From RFXV01 sp038150465 (GTDB taxonomy: Bacteria; Bacteroidota; Bacteroidia; Flavobacteriales; Schleiferiaceae), in NCBI GenBank assembly GCA_038150465.1, contig JAYOTP010000025.1, positions 1-33,417 of the forward strand: DNA of 33,417 nucleotides, in the 5' to 3' direction. Shown piece by piece: positions 24,712 through 33,067 of this stretch. Within the stretch, counting starts at the first letter, position 1; the number at the start of each line of letters is the position of its first letter. The translations under genes and the position numbers were made by a program. Under the pieces are notes generated by a model. The model did no database searches. It was given only the letters and a program-made list of their open reading frames with translations, and was not told the DNA's origin.

Positions 24712-25507
24712 CCAATACGCTTCGTACGCTTCCATGAGATAAAAGGGCTTCGCGGGCACTTTGTTCGTCCCAGCCCAGCAGCTGACAGATCATCCGTGTT
24801 CCCCTGCGAACGAGCTTGGCATTGGACAATTGCATGTCCACCATCTTGTTTCCCTTGACGCGGCCCAGTTTGATCATACAGGAAGTACTGATCATATTCA
24901 AGACCATTTTGGTCGCTGTGCCGGCCTTCATTCGCGTGCTGCCGGTAACGAATTCAGGCCCTGTACATATTTCGATCGGATGATCGACCTCATCAGAGAG
25001 CGGAGCGCCTTCGTTGCACGCTATGCCCGCTGTGATCAATCCGTTTTGTCTGGCTTTGCGCAGGGCACCGAGCACATAAGGGGTGGTGCCCGATGAGGAG
25101 ATGCCCACAACGACATCACCTGTGGATGCGCCTGCATCCAACAGATCCATAAAGCCTTGATCTGTATCGTCTTCAGCTCCTTCCACTGCATGGCGAATGG
25201 CTGCGTCGCCTCCTGCGATCAGTCCGGTCACCCAGTCGGGCGGAACACCGAATGTGGGCGGACACTCACTGGCGTCCAGGATGCCCAGTCTGCCTGAGGT
25301 TCCTGCGCCCATATAGAAAAGCCGACCGCCTTGAGAGAGTGCGAGGTGTGCAGCGTCCACGACAGCCTCAATGGCCGGAAGGGCATCTGCCACCAATTGA
25401 GCGATCTTCTGATCTTCCTGATTGATCCGTTGCAACAGGTCGATCGAACTGCGCTGCTCGAGTTCATCGTGCAGGGATGGATCTTCTGTACCGGCTGTGT
25501 GTTTCAT
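24692..25507 (-). CDS. murQ: N-acetylmuramic acid 6-phosphate etherase
   Basis: MurQ cleaves the lactyl ether of MurNAc-6-phosphate, giving GlcNAc-6-phosphate and D-lactate, in recovery of cell-wall sugars. The 271-residue SIS-domain protein has YMGAGTSGRLGILDASECPPTFG, where Glu81 matches the catalytic Glu of E. coli MurQ, and a second Glu at 112 (GAEDD) matching its partner. STRMKAGTATKMVLN is also typical. The start overlaps the methyltransferase stop as ATGA, and the end overlaps the DUF6095-like gene. No kinase or importer for anhydro-MurNAc is in the window. Confidence 0.95.
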   Translation of the reverse strand: MKHTAGTEDPSLHDELEQRSSIDLLQRINQEDQKIAQLVADALPAIEAVVDAAHLALSQGGRLFYMGAGTSGRLGILDASECPPTFGVPPDWVTGLIAGGDAAIRHAVEGAEDDTDQGFMDLLDAGASTGDVVVGISSSGTTPYVLGALRKARQNGLITAGIACNEGAPLSDEVDHPIEICTGPEFVTGSTRMKAGTATKMVLNMISTSCMIKLGRVKGNKMVDMQLSNAKLVRRGTRMICQLLGWDEQSAREALLSHGSVRSVLDAHRDK

Positions 25508-26685
25508 GATCTTCGGATCAGTGATGCAAAATAACCGTCAGATCCCTGTCTTGGAAGAATGCGTTCCTGCTGGATCGATTCGAATTCGGGACGATTCTGA
25601 AGAAATGACGCGACCTGTTCTTCGTTCTCCGATGGGAGGATGCTGCAGGTGGCATAGACCATCAGCCCGCCCGGGCGAAGCATTCTGCTGTAGGTATCAA
25701 GGATCTCGGATTGGGTCGACAGAATGTTGTCCAGGTACTCGGGTTTGAGCTTCCATTTGGTATCTGGCTTTCGCTTGATGACACCTGTTCCGCTGCATGG
25801 CACATCGAGAAGCAGCCGATCCGCCCATCCTTCAAGGGACCGCAGGGCAGTGCCGCTGATCACCTGGCCATCGATGATGTCCACTCCCTGCTGGGTCGCT
25901 CTTTTTTGCAGCTCTTGAAGCTTTCGTTCCTCCACGTCCATGGCCTGGATCTGGCCCTTGTTTTTCATCAGAGCCGCCAGATGAAGTGATTTTCCTCCGG
26001 CACCTGCACAGGCATCGATAACGCGCATACCAGCTTCCACCTGAAGCAATGGGGCGATCTGTTGGGAGCCGCCATCCTGGATCTCAAAAAGCCCTTCTGC
26101 AAATGAATTCAGCCGAGCAACTGAAATACGCTCCTTGAAGAGCAAACCGGTTTCATTCTCCTTCCACGCAAGCACATCTGCGCCTTCTTCCTTGAGCCTT
26201 TGTAGGAGTTCGGTCCGCTCTATTTTGAGGGTATTGGTTCGTCCCACCATTTGGGCGGGCTCATTGAGGGCTTTGGCCAATACCTTCCAATCCTTTCCGA
26301 GCTCCTCTTGTGCCCGCTCGGCCAGCCAGTCCGGATAGCTCTCCCGGAGTTCCACCGGCTGATCTTTCGTATTCGGTGGGCTCCAGGCCTCCTGACCTTC
26401 GAATTCCTTCCAATCGGGGAGGGGAAGACCCTTCCATTGAACATAGCGTACGAACAGTTTCCAGAGGTCTTTGCGTTTGAGGCTTGGCGCCATTTCTGTG
26501 AAGTGCCAAAGCAAACGCCAGTTCCGCACAATGGTGTAGGCGTGCTCAGAAATGAACGCCCTGTCCCTCTTTCCCCAGCGTCGGTTCCTGCGGAAGAGCT
26601 GTTCGAGCACCTTGTCGATGTAGACATCCTTCCCGAAGCTCCATTCAAGTGCCTCGAGCAGTCCGGCCACCAGATTTCGGTGCAT
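25504..26685 (-). CDS. RsmB/NOP2-like RNA (cytosine-5) methyltransferase
   Basis: The 393 residues begin MHRNLVAGLLEALEW at ATG 26685, 5 bp after the E1 stop; the frame is open further upstream, but that part lies inside E1 and has no family likeness. An N-terminal NusB/RsmB-like helical region (RRNRRWGKRDRAFISEHAY) precedes the Rossmann domain with VIDACAGAGGKSLHLAAL for S-adenosylmethionine. Both catalytic cysteines are seen, in DVPCSGTG (near 296) and ATCSILPSENEEQ (near 345). The enzyme probably makes m5C in 16S rRNA, but the exact site (RsmB C967 type or another) is not determined. Confidence 0.91.
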   Translation of the reverse strand: MHRNLVAGLLEALEWSFGKDVYIDKVLEQLFRRNRRWGKRDRAFISEHAYTIVRNWRLLWHFTEMAPSLKRKDLWKLFVRYVQWKGLPLPDWKEFEGQEAWSPPNTKDQPVELRESYPDWLAERAQEELGKDWKVLAKALNEPAQMVGRTNTLKIERTELLQRLKEEGADVLAWKENETGLLFKERISVARLNSFAEGLFEIQDGGSQQIAPLLQVEAGMRVIDACAGAGGKSLHLAALMKNKGQIQAMDVEERKLQELQKRATQQGVDIIDGQVISGTALRSLEGWADRLLLDVPCSGTGVIKRKPDTKWKLKPEYLDNILSTQSEILDTYSRMLRPGGLMVYATCSILPSENEEQVASFLQNRPEFESIQQERILPRQGSDGYFASLIRRS

Positions 26686-26690
26686 CACCT

Positions 26691-29087
26691 CTAGAGCGGA
26701 TAAGTTGCCGGGTCGGCCTCGTGCATCATGCCCATGCAAAGTTCCACGAGGTCTTCGGCCGAAGGCTTGGAGAAGTAATCGCCATCCGATCCGTATGCCG
26801 GCCGGTGTGCCTTGGAACAAAGCGTTCTCGGAGCGCTGTCCAGATGGAGGTAGCCAGATTGGACTTCCAGGACTTGCTGCATCATATAGGCCGAAGCGCC
26901 GCCGGGAACGTCCTCGTCCATGAAGACCACCCGGTTGGTCTTTTTGAGCCGCTCGCTGATCTCTCCTGCGGTGTCGAAGGGCAAGAGGCTCTGTACATCG
27001 ATCAATTCAACTTCGATATTCATTTGGCTCAGCGTTTCTGCTGCTTCCATGGCGATGCGGCAGTTGGATCCATAGGTGACCACGGTCACATCACTTCCCT
27101 CTCGAATGCATTCCACCTGGCCAATGGCCGTCCGAATTTCAGCTAGGTTGTCCGGCATTCGTTCCTTGAGTCGGTAGCCGTTGAGGCATTCGACGATCAG
27201 TCCGGGTTCATCGCTGTCCATCAAGGTGTTGTAAAATCCGGCAGCCCTTGTCATATCGCGTGGTACGAGCACATGCACGCCGCGCAGCAAATGGATCACT
27301 CCGCCCATTGGTGAGCCGCTGTGCCAGATACCTTCAAGCCGGTGCCCGCGTGTGCGAATGATCATTGGCGCCTTCTGCCTTCCCTTTGTCCGATACTGCA
27401 CTGTGGCCAGATCGTCGCTGATGATCTGCAGCGCATAAAGCAGGTAATCGAGGTACTGGATCTCTGCGATCGGTCGAAGACCGCGCATGGACATGCCAAT
27501 GCCCTGACCGATGATGCTCGCCTCCCGGATGCCGGTGTCGCAGACGCGGAGTTCTCCGTGTTTTTCCTGCAGTCCTTCCAGACCCTGGTTCACATCGCCG
27601 ATCTTCCCGGAATCTTCACCGAAGATGAGCACTTCTGGGTGCTTGGTAAGCAGTCGGTCAAAGTTCTCCCGAAGAATGATCCGCGCATCAACAGAGGCAG
27701 AGCTTTCTGAATATTCCGGTTCGACGCTGGCGATCTGTAGGGCACTCAGGCTTCCTTCGCTGTGCAAATGGCTGGAGTAGCGTTCGTGGTTCAGGCCCAT
27801 CTGCTGTTCCACCCATTCCCTGAGTGCTCTGCGATGGGCATCTTCCTGTCCATTTGTGGCATGCAATGCCCGCCTGCACAGGCTCAGTATGTCGCGCCTC
27901 ATGGGTTCATTCGAAGCCTTCAATTCCTGTAGTTCGCTCTGGAAGGTGGCGTCAAGGTCCATTTGTTCGAGCAGAGCCAAAGCCGAATCCTTTTCATCAA
28001 GTATGGGCTGCAGGTAGGCGGACCATGCAGCCGACTTGGCCTTTCGCACGGAAGACTTGGCTTCTTTCTCCAGCGCGTTGAGTTCCTCAGCTGTGGCCAG
28101 GGCGTTGCCTTCGATCCACTCACGCATTTTGCGCAAACAATCGAATTCCGATTCCCAATTCAGTCGGTTGGCGTCCTTGTAACGCTCATGCGATCCCGAT
28201 GTGGAATGTCCCTGAGGCTGGGTCATCTCTCGTACGTGAATGAGTACGGGAATGTGTTTCTCCCGGGCGATCTTTTCAGCCTGTTCATAGGTGCTGATCA
28301 GCCCCGCATAGTCCCAGCCCTTGGCCTGCAAAAGCTCGTAGCCCGGATCTTCTTCATCTCTCTGTAGTCCTTTCAGAAGCTTGCTGATGTTCTCCTTGGT
28401 CGTTTGGTAACGGGCATGCACCGATATTCCGTAGTCGTCGTCCCATACGGAGATCACCATTGGGACCTGAAGCACGCCAGCAGCATTGATCGTCTCAAAA
28501 AAGAGACCTTCTGAAGTGGAGGCATTGCCAATGGTTCCCCAGGCGATCTCTTGTCCCTGCCTGGAGAATTGCCCATCTGTATCGGCAGCCGGGTGCTCGC
28601 GGTAGACCTTGGAGGCCTGCGCCAGGCCCAGCAGTCTGGGCATCTGTGCTGCCGTGGGGGAGAGGTCGGCTGAGGAATTCTTTTGGGCACTCAGGTTTTT
28701 CCAATCGCCTTTTTCATCCAGGCTCTGCGTGGCAAAGTGTCCATTCATTTGCCGACCTGCACTGGCCGGTTCGTTGCGGTGATCGGTATCCGCATACAGA
28801 CTGGCAAAGAATTCCTGTACGCTCAACTGACCGATGGCCATCATGAAGGTCTGATCCCTGTAGTAGCCCGACCGAAAGTCGCCATCGCGAAAGACTTTGG
28901 CCCAGGCGATCTGTGCCACTTCTTTACCGTCGCCAAAAATGCCAAACTTGGCTTTACCGGTCAGTACTTCTCTTCGTCCAAGCAAGCTGGCCTCACGGCT
29001 CTCTGTCGCGATCCGGTAGTCTTCCAGCACGATGCGCTTGAACTCCGTGTGTTTTGGATCGTCTTTCAGCGCATTTGTCAATTCCAT
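26691..29087 (-). CDS. Fused 2-oxoacid dehydrogenase E1 alpha/beta (branched-chain type)
   Basis: E1 decarboxylates a 2-oxoacid with thiamine diphosphate and passes the acyl group to lipoyl-E2. The 798 residues join an alpha half (about 1-400) and a beta half (about 467-798), an arrangement common in Bacteroidota. The alpha half has FRSGYYRDQT and a thiamine-site segment reading GNASTSEG (187-194) and DDDYG (216-220) instead of the textbook GDG...NN. The beta half has IFGEDSGKIGDVNQGL, the likely active-site Glu522 in REASIIG, IRTRGHRLEGIWHSG and VVFMDEDVPGGASAYMM. Branched-chain or pyruvate substrates are both possible. A TATTTTTG -7 element lies 23 bp upstream. E2 and E3 are not in the window. 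Confidence 0.92.
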   Translation of the reverse strand: MELTNALKDDPKHTEFKRIVLEDYRIATESREASLLGRREVLTGKAKFGIFGDGKEVAQIAWAKVFRDGDFRSGYYRDQTFMMAIGQLSVQEFFASLYADTDHRNEPASAGRQMNGHFATQSLDEKGDWKNLSAQKNSSADLSPTAAQMPRLLGLAQASKVYREHPAADTDGQFSRQGQEIAWGTIGNASTSEGLFFETINAAGVLQVPMVISVWDDDYGISVHARYQTTKENISKLLKGLQRDEEDPGYELLQAKGWDYAGLISTYEQAEKIAREKHIPVLIHVREMTQPQGHSTSGSHERYKDANRLNWESEFDCLRKMREWIEGNALATAEELNALEKEAKSSVRKAKSAAWSAYLQPILDEKDSALALLEQMDLDATFQSELQELKASNEPMRRDILSLCRRALHATNGQEDAHRRALREWVEQQMGLNHERYSSHLHSEGSLSALQIASVEPEYSESSASVDARIILRENFDRLLTKHPEVLIFGEDSGKIGDVNQGLEGLQEKHGELRVCDTGIREASIIGQGIGMSMRGLRPIAEIQYLDYLLYALQIISDDLATVQYRTKGRQKAPMIIRTRGHRLEGIWHSGSPMGGVIHLLRGVHVLVPRDMTRAAGFYNTLMDSDEPGLIVECLNGYRLKERMPDNLAEIRTAIGQVECIREGSDVTVVTYGSNCRIAMEAAETLSQMNIEVELIDVQSLLPFDTAGEISERLKKTNRVVFMDEDVPGGASAYMMQQVLEVQSGYLHLDSAPRTLCSKAHRPAYGSDGDYFSKPSAEDLVELCMGMMHEADPATYPL

Positions 29088-29110
29088 AGGGTGTACTTTC
29101 GGGGGCAGCG

Positions 29111-29118
29111 CAAAAATA
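29111..29118 (-). promoter_or_regulatory. -7 promoter element for the E1 operon
   Basis: The minus strand reads TATTTTTG, an exact TAnnTTTG match ending 23 bp before the E1 ATG, within an 86-bp divergent gap shared with aroQ. It could drive E1, the methyltransferase, murQ, the DUF6095-like gene and the channel. The aroQ side shows no comparable match. Confidence 0.5.
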
Positions 29119-29173
29119 GTGAATCGATCAGGCCTTCAGCAGAGCAATCTTCAAGCCTTTATCCAACAGTTTT

Positions 29174-29611
29174 ATGCACCTACACATCATCAACGGACCC
29201 AATTTGAATTTGTTGGGAAAACGAGAGACCGAGATCTACGGATCGGCCACCTTCGAGGAGGTTTTTGAAGAGCTGCGCTCGGCCTTTCCGTCGGCGGAAT
29301 GGAGCTGGTTTCAGAGCAATGTGGAGGGAGAGCTGATCAACGAGATCCAACGCGCTGGATTCACAATGGATTATATCCTGCTCAATGCAGGCGGATACAC
29401 CCATACTTCCGTGAGTCTGGCAGATGCTGTGCGCGCAGTTCCAGCCAAGACGATCGAAGTGCACATCAGCAATATTTGGGCGCGTGAAGAGGTGCGGCAC
29501 AGGTCACTGATCGGCCCGCATTGTGTGGGAAGCATCACCGGATTTGGAATGCACAGCTACCGGCTGGCAGCAGAAGCCTGTCTTCTTATGGACGGGAATG
29601 AAAATCTGTAG
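29174..29611 (+). CDS. aroQ: 3-dehydroquinate dehydratase, type II
   Basis: AroQ dehydrates 3-dehydroquinate to 3-dehydroshikimate in the shikimate pathway. The 145-residue protein has INGPNLNLLGKRE, the catalytic Tyr22 in EIYGS, LLNAGGYTHTSVSL, and the catalytic His97 in EVHISN, all standard for the dodecameric type II enzyme. It starts divergently from E1 and its last 26 bp overlap the convergent GT2 gene. Confidence 0.96.
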   Translation: MHLHIINGPNLNLLGKRETEIYGSATFEEVFEELRSAFPSAEWSWFQSNVEGELINEIQRAGFTMDYILLNAGGYTHTSVSLADAVRAVPAKTIEVHISNIWAREEVRHRSLIGPHCVGSITGFGMHSYRLAAEACLLMDGNENL

Positions 29612-30632
29612 CGGGTAATTCGGAAAAACGCCGCCGGCCACGGATGAAGAAATCCGCCGAAACCGATCCCTTATAGACTTGTCCAAGGGGCCATTCGGCC
29701 GGGAGATGCTCCATGGCTTTGCGCCGTTCCCTGAGTTCGCTCCATCGGCGGTAAAAGCTGCCATGTGCCTGCACCACCGCCCAGGTGTGACGGGGTTTTC
29801 CCTGCAACAGAAAAAGGACACCTGCTGCTCCATCCAACAGCATCCTTTTGAGAATGACAGGAAAGAGCTGAGCGCCCGGCAGATTCTTGAAGAGTACAAA
29901 GAGATTGTTTCGGAAGTTCAGATAGGTCTTCCTCGGATCGAGATTGCTCAAGGTGCCGCCGCCCACGTGGTAGACCACAGAAGAGCTCACATAACCGACA
30001 CGATGCCCCATTCGGTGAAAGCGCCAGCAGAGATCGATCTCCTCGAAATGGGCAAAGAAGATCGGATCCAGTTGTCCGGCCGCTACAAAGAACGACCTGC
30101 GCACGGCCAGGCAGGCGCCACTGGCCCAAAAGATCGGCTGGGTGTCGTCGTATTGTCCATGATCTTCTTCGAGTTCCTGAAAGATCCGGCCGCGACAAAA
30201 GGGATAGCCCAGAACATCGATGAATCCACCGGCACCGCCCGCATATTCGAAGCGGTCACGCTTTTTATGGTCCAGGATCTTGGGCTGGACGGCGGCCAGC
30301 TGCTCATCGCCTTCAAAAGCATCCACGATGGGCTGCAGCCAGTTTTCACTCACCTCCACATCCGAATTCAGCAAGACGACGATCTCCTCATCCAACTGCG
30401 CCATCCCCGCATTGTATCCGCCCGTATAGCCTTCATTTTCGGTGTTCAGGATCTGACGCACATCGGGAAAGGAACGGTTGAGCAGATCCACCGAATCATC
30501 CGTGGAGGCATTGTCGATCACGTACACCTGTGCATGGGAACGGCTGTGCTCCAATACGTTGGGTAAGAACTTTTCCAGCCAGTGCTTCCCGTTGTAGTTC
30601 AATATGGCGACCGCAACCTTTTCCTTATCCAT
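29586..30632 (-). CDS. Glycosyltransferase family 2 (rhamnosyltransferase-like)
   Basis: From ATG 30632 the product has 348 residues and begins KVAVAILNYNGKHWLEKFLP, the GT-A start of GT2 enzymes. Other marks are VIDNASTDDSV, NEGYTGGYNAGM, the DxD-type LLNSDVEV, and HFEEIDLCWR in the acceptor region. The upstream extension of the frame overlaps the acyltransferase and is rejected as a start. The best guess is a transferase for lipopolysaccharide or other surface glycan, because it overlaps a lipid A-type acyltransferase gene by 8 bp. Sugar and linkage unknown. Confidence 0.91.
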   Translation of the reverse strand: MDKEKVAVAILNYNGKHWLEKFLPNVLEHSRSHAQVYVIDNASTDDSVDLLNRSFPDVRQILNTENEGYTGGYNAGMAQLDEEIVVLLNSDVEVSENWLQPIVDAFEGDEQLAAVQPKILDHKKRDRFEYAGGAGGFIDVLGYPFCRGRIFQELEEDHGQYDDTQPIFWASGACLAVRRSFFVAAGQLDPIFFAHFEEIDLCWRFHRMGHRVGYVSSSVVYHVGGGTLSNLDPRKTYLNFRNNLFVLFKNLPGAQLFPVILKRMLLDGAAGVLFLLQGKPRHTWAVVQAHGSFYRRWSELRERRKAMEHLPAEWPLGQVYKGSVSADFFIRGRRRFSELPATDFHSRP

Positions 30633-31497
30633 TTTCGATGGTTCGGTGTTTCCAGCGTCTGTGCGACCACAGCCAATGTGCCGGTTCTTCCCGGATCTCC
30701 TCCTCCAGCCAGCGCACATGGGTGTCGGTGATCTGGTGATCGGGAAGTTCCGCAGGGCGATCGGTCAACAATCGGGCTTTGAGGCTGTAGTGACCGCGCG
30801 ATACACGCTTTGCATAGATGAATACCACGCTCAGGTCCATCTTTTTTGACAGGTTCTCCACGCCCAAATGCACCGGTGTATCCATACCGAAAAAGCGTGT
30901 GCGGTATTTGATGCGCTTCTTTTGTGGGCTCTGATCGGCCATGAATATATAGGCGGCATCCTGCACAGGATTGTTCAGCATGAAGGGATAGGTCTCATCC
31001 ATGGGAAAGAGCTTCAGACCGAAGCGCTCCCGTATCTCCACGATCTTTTGACCCATGCAGATATTGCGAAGGGGCTGGAATACGGCAAATACCTTCTGTG
31101 GGATCAGCAAAGGCAGGCCAGTGGCCATCCATTCGAAATTGGTCTGATGTCCCCAGACCAGCATGATGCCTTTTCCGTCTGCTTTCAGCTGATCGAAGAG
31201 TTCGGGATTTTCCAGCTGCATCCTCTTGCGCATTTCCCTTTCGGAGAGTGAAAGGCTTTTCACCGATTCGACAAGAACATCGGCCAGATGACCATAAAAG
31301 GCTCGGGCTGTTTTTCTGATCTGTGCTTGATCCCACTTCGGGAAGGCCAGACGAAGATTCTCGAATACAACCTTTTTTCTGTAGCTCAGAAGGCGATAAC
31401 TCAGCCAGGCCAGAATATCCGCAAGCCCGTGAAGCATCGACAAGGGCAGGAGGGAGATCAGTTTGAGCGGGAGAAAGAGGGGAGCACAGAACTTCAT
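30625..31497 (-). CDS. LpxL/HtrB-family lipid A acyltransferase-like protein
   Basis: The 290-residue protein has an N-terminal membrane segment (about 5-37) and the family core: VFENLRLAFP, the HX4E catalytic motif in GHQTNFEW (His117, Glu122), AVFQPLRN, FMADQSPQ and HWLWSHRRWK at the end. It would transfer an acyl chain to a lipid A precursor at the inner face of the membrane; other lysophospholipid acyltransferase roles cannot be excluded. Its start overlaps the GWxTD gene as ATGA, and its end overlaps GT2. Confidence 0.92.
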   Translation of the reverse strand: MKFCAPLFLPLKLISLLPLSMLHGLADILAWLSYRLLSYRKKVVFENLRLAFPKWDQAQIRKTARAFYGHLADVLVESVKSLSLSEREMRKRMQLENPELFDQLKADGKGIMLVWGHQTNFEWMATGLPLLIPQKVFAVFQPLRNICMGQKIVEIRERFGLKLFPMDETYPFMLNNPVQDAAYIFMADQSPQKKRIKYRTRFFGMDTPVHLGVENLSKKMDLSVVFIYAKRVSRGHYSLKARLLTDRPAELPDHQITDTHVRWLEEEIREEPAHWLWSHRRWKHRTIENG

Positions 31498-32981
31498 CGA
31501 CGATTCACTCGATCCAAGCTCCCGCCGTTGATGATCAGATTGCTGTTGGAGCGTCCCCCGTGCTGAATGATGTCGCTTCCCGTTTCATCGATGTCCATGC
31601 CGGGCAGGATCCGCTTGTTCAGTACCAGACTCCATCGCGGGTTGAAGACCTCACCGAAGGCATTGCTATGAATGAGTTCATACTGATCTCCAGCGCTGCT
31701 CAGGTTGGCGAAGATGAACACCTTATTCACTTGGTTCTGTGTGGATTCTGAGCGCAATCTGTTGTATTGCCAGATCTCATAAGGGTAGGTGGAGGGCTCG
31801 TATTTCCGGTCTTCGATCAGGTCGGGTCGGCCGTATTGAAGTTCGACCCGCCCGCGGTCGGTCTTGTAGCCTGGCGTTGTCCGGGCATCAAAACGGGCAT
31901 TGACCGAACGCACGGCGCTGAGATAGTTTTTGAATCGATCTGCAGACTGAGCACCATATCGCTGGCTCCAGAATCCCGCAATGAATCGGCGTCGCTGGAG
32001 ATCCGATCCGTTTTCAAGCAGCTGGTCGATCTGTCTTCTCTCCAGGGCATTGGCAATGGGATGGAGCATATCCACGAGGCTGCGGAGGCTGTCCTTCTCG
32101 CTCAATGGGGGCAACCAGTCCGTACCATCCAGTAATTGGGCATGTTCCGCATAGTCTTCTGATTCAATGTCCGACTGACGATAGAAGAGGATCTTGTGGC
32201 TGTCCAGTGTATCGCCCTTTCTGCTGAGCAGGTCGAGGTGCAGGTAGTAGAGCCCACGCGGCAATTCCGAAATATTCAATCCGCCATTGAGCTTCAGGTC
32301 TGCAGCAGCGGCCAAACGCTTGAAGGAACCGTATTCTGACAAAACTTCCTCCTTCTGATCGCTCAGGTAGTAGCGCAGGAGAACAGATCCTTCAGCACTG
32401 CCTTCCAGGTTGTAGACCTCGCAATTGAAATGAAGACCACTTATGTTCTGCGCGATGAAATAGTCTCCGGAGGGCAAGAGTGGATCGGGCTGTTTTTTGG
32501 GATCTTCAGCGACGAAGAGCAGCGGATCTGAAAGTGTGATCTGCTCCCGTTCGGTGCGAATTTCGATCTCGGTCTGAATTTCCTGAACCGCTCCTTTGTT
32601 GGCCAGATCATTGACGCGCATCTGTAGCTGATATTGACCGTCTTCGAGCAGGTAGCGGTTTTGATGGAGGAAGGTCATTTGCAGGGCCGAGCTGTCTTTC
32701 ACCGCTGGGGAATACATCTCAAAAGCATCTCCAAAGACCAGGCTGTCCTCTTGGGTGAAGAGCAATTCGATGCGTACCGCTCCAGTGTAGGTTCCGTCCT
32801 CTTGGGCACTGGCAACAAGCGAACTTCCTTCAACGGCAAAAACCGTGTGGATCAGGCTTTTATCATTGTTCTGTTGAAGTTGTACATAATGCATCTGCAC
32901 ACGCGGAAATGAGCGCCCCATTTGGGCTTCGGCCAGCAAAGAGAGGGCAAGGCTGAACGCTAGATAGAACCATCGTGCCAT
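31494..32981 (-). CDS. GWxTD domain-containing secreted protein
   Basis: The 495-residue protein has a signal peptide of about 19 residues (MARWFYLAFSLALSLLAEAQ region). A mostly beta-strand portion of about 300 residues follows, then a C-terminal GWxTD-type domain. In that domain the signature reads GYKTDRGRVELQYG, so the Trp is Tyr, followed by YPYEIWQY. The domain is widespread in Bacteroidota and of unknown function. I see no T9SS sorting tail, so it is probably periplasmic. It opens a three-gene minus-strand run with the acyltransferase and GT2. Confidence 0.9.
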   Translation of the reverse strand: MARWFYLAFSLALSLLAEAQMGRSFPRVQMHYVQLQQNNDKSLIHTVFAVEGSSLVASAQEDGTYTGAVRIELLFTQEDSLVFGDAFEMYSPAVKDSSALQMTFLHQNRYLLEDGQYQLQMRVNDLANKGAVQEIQTEIEIRTEREQITLSDPLLFVAEDPKKQPDPLLPSGDYFIAQNISGLHFNCEVYNLEGSAEGSVLLRYYLSDQKEEVLSEYGSFKRLAAAADLKLNGGLNISELPRGLYYLHLDLLSRKGDTLDSHKILFYRQSDIESEDYAEHAQLLDGTDWLPPLSEKDSLRSLVDMLHPIANALERRQIDQLLENGSDLQRRRFIAGFWSQRYGAQSADRFKNYLSAVRSVNARFDARTTPGYKTDRGRVELQYGRPDLIEDRKYEPSTYPYEIWQYNRLRSESTQNQVNKVFIFANLSSAGDQYELIHSNAFGEVFNPRWSLVLNKRILPGMDIDETGSDIIQHGGRSNSNLIINGGSLDRVNRR

Positions 32982-33067
32982 GGTTCAAAAATAGGGTTCT
33001 CCGGGCAGTGGTTCACCTTATAAAAAGACGGGCATTTTGCGCCGGACGGATGGGTGTTCAGTTGCCT

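Noticed and set aside
29679..30566. 295-codon open frame on the plus strand
   Set aside because: It is antisense to the GT2 gene, which has clear family motifs.
32986..32993. TATTTTTG on the minus strand before the GWxTD gene, an exact -7 match
   Set aside because: It ends only 4 bp before the ATG, so transcription would begin within or after the start codon. Kept out of the annotation unless leaderless transcription is shown.
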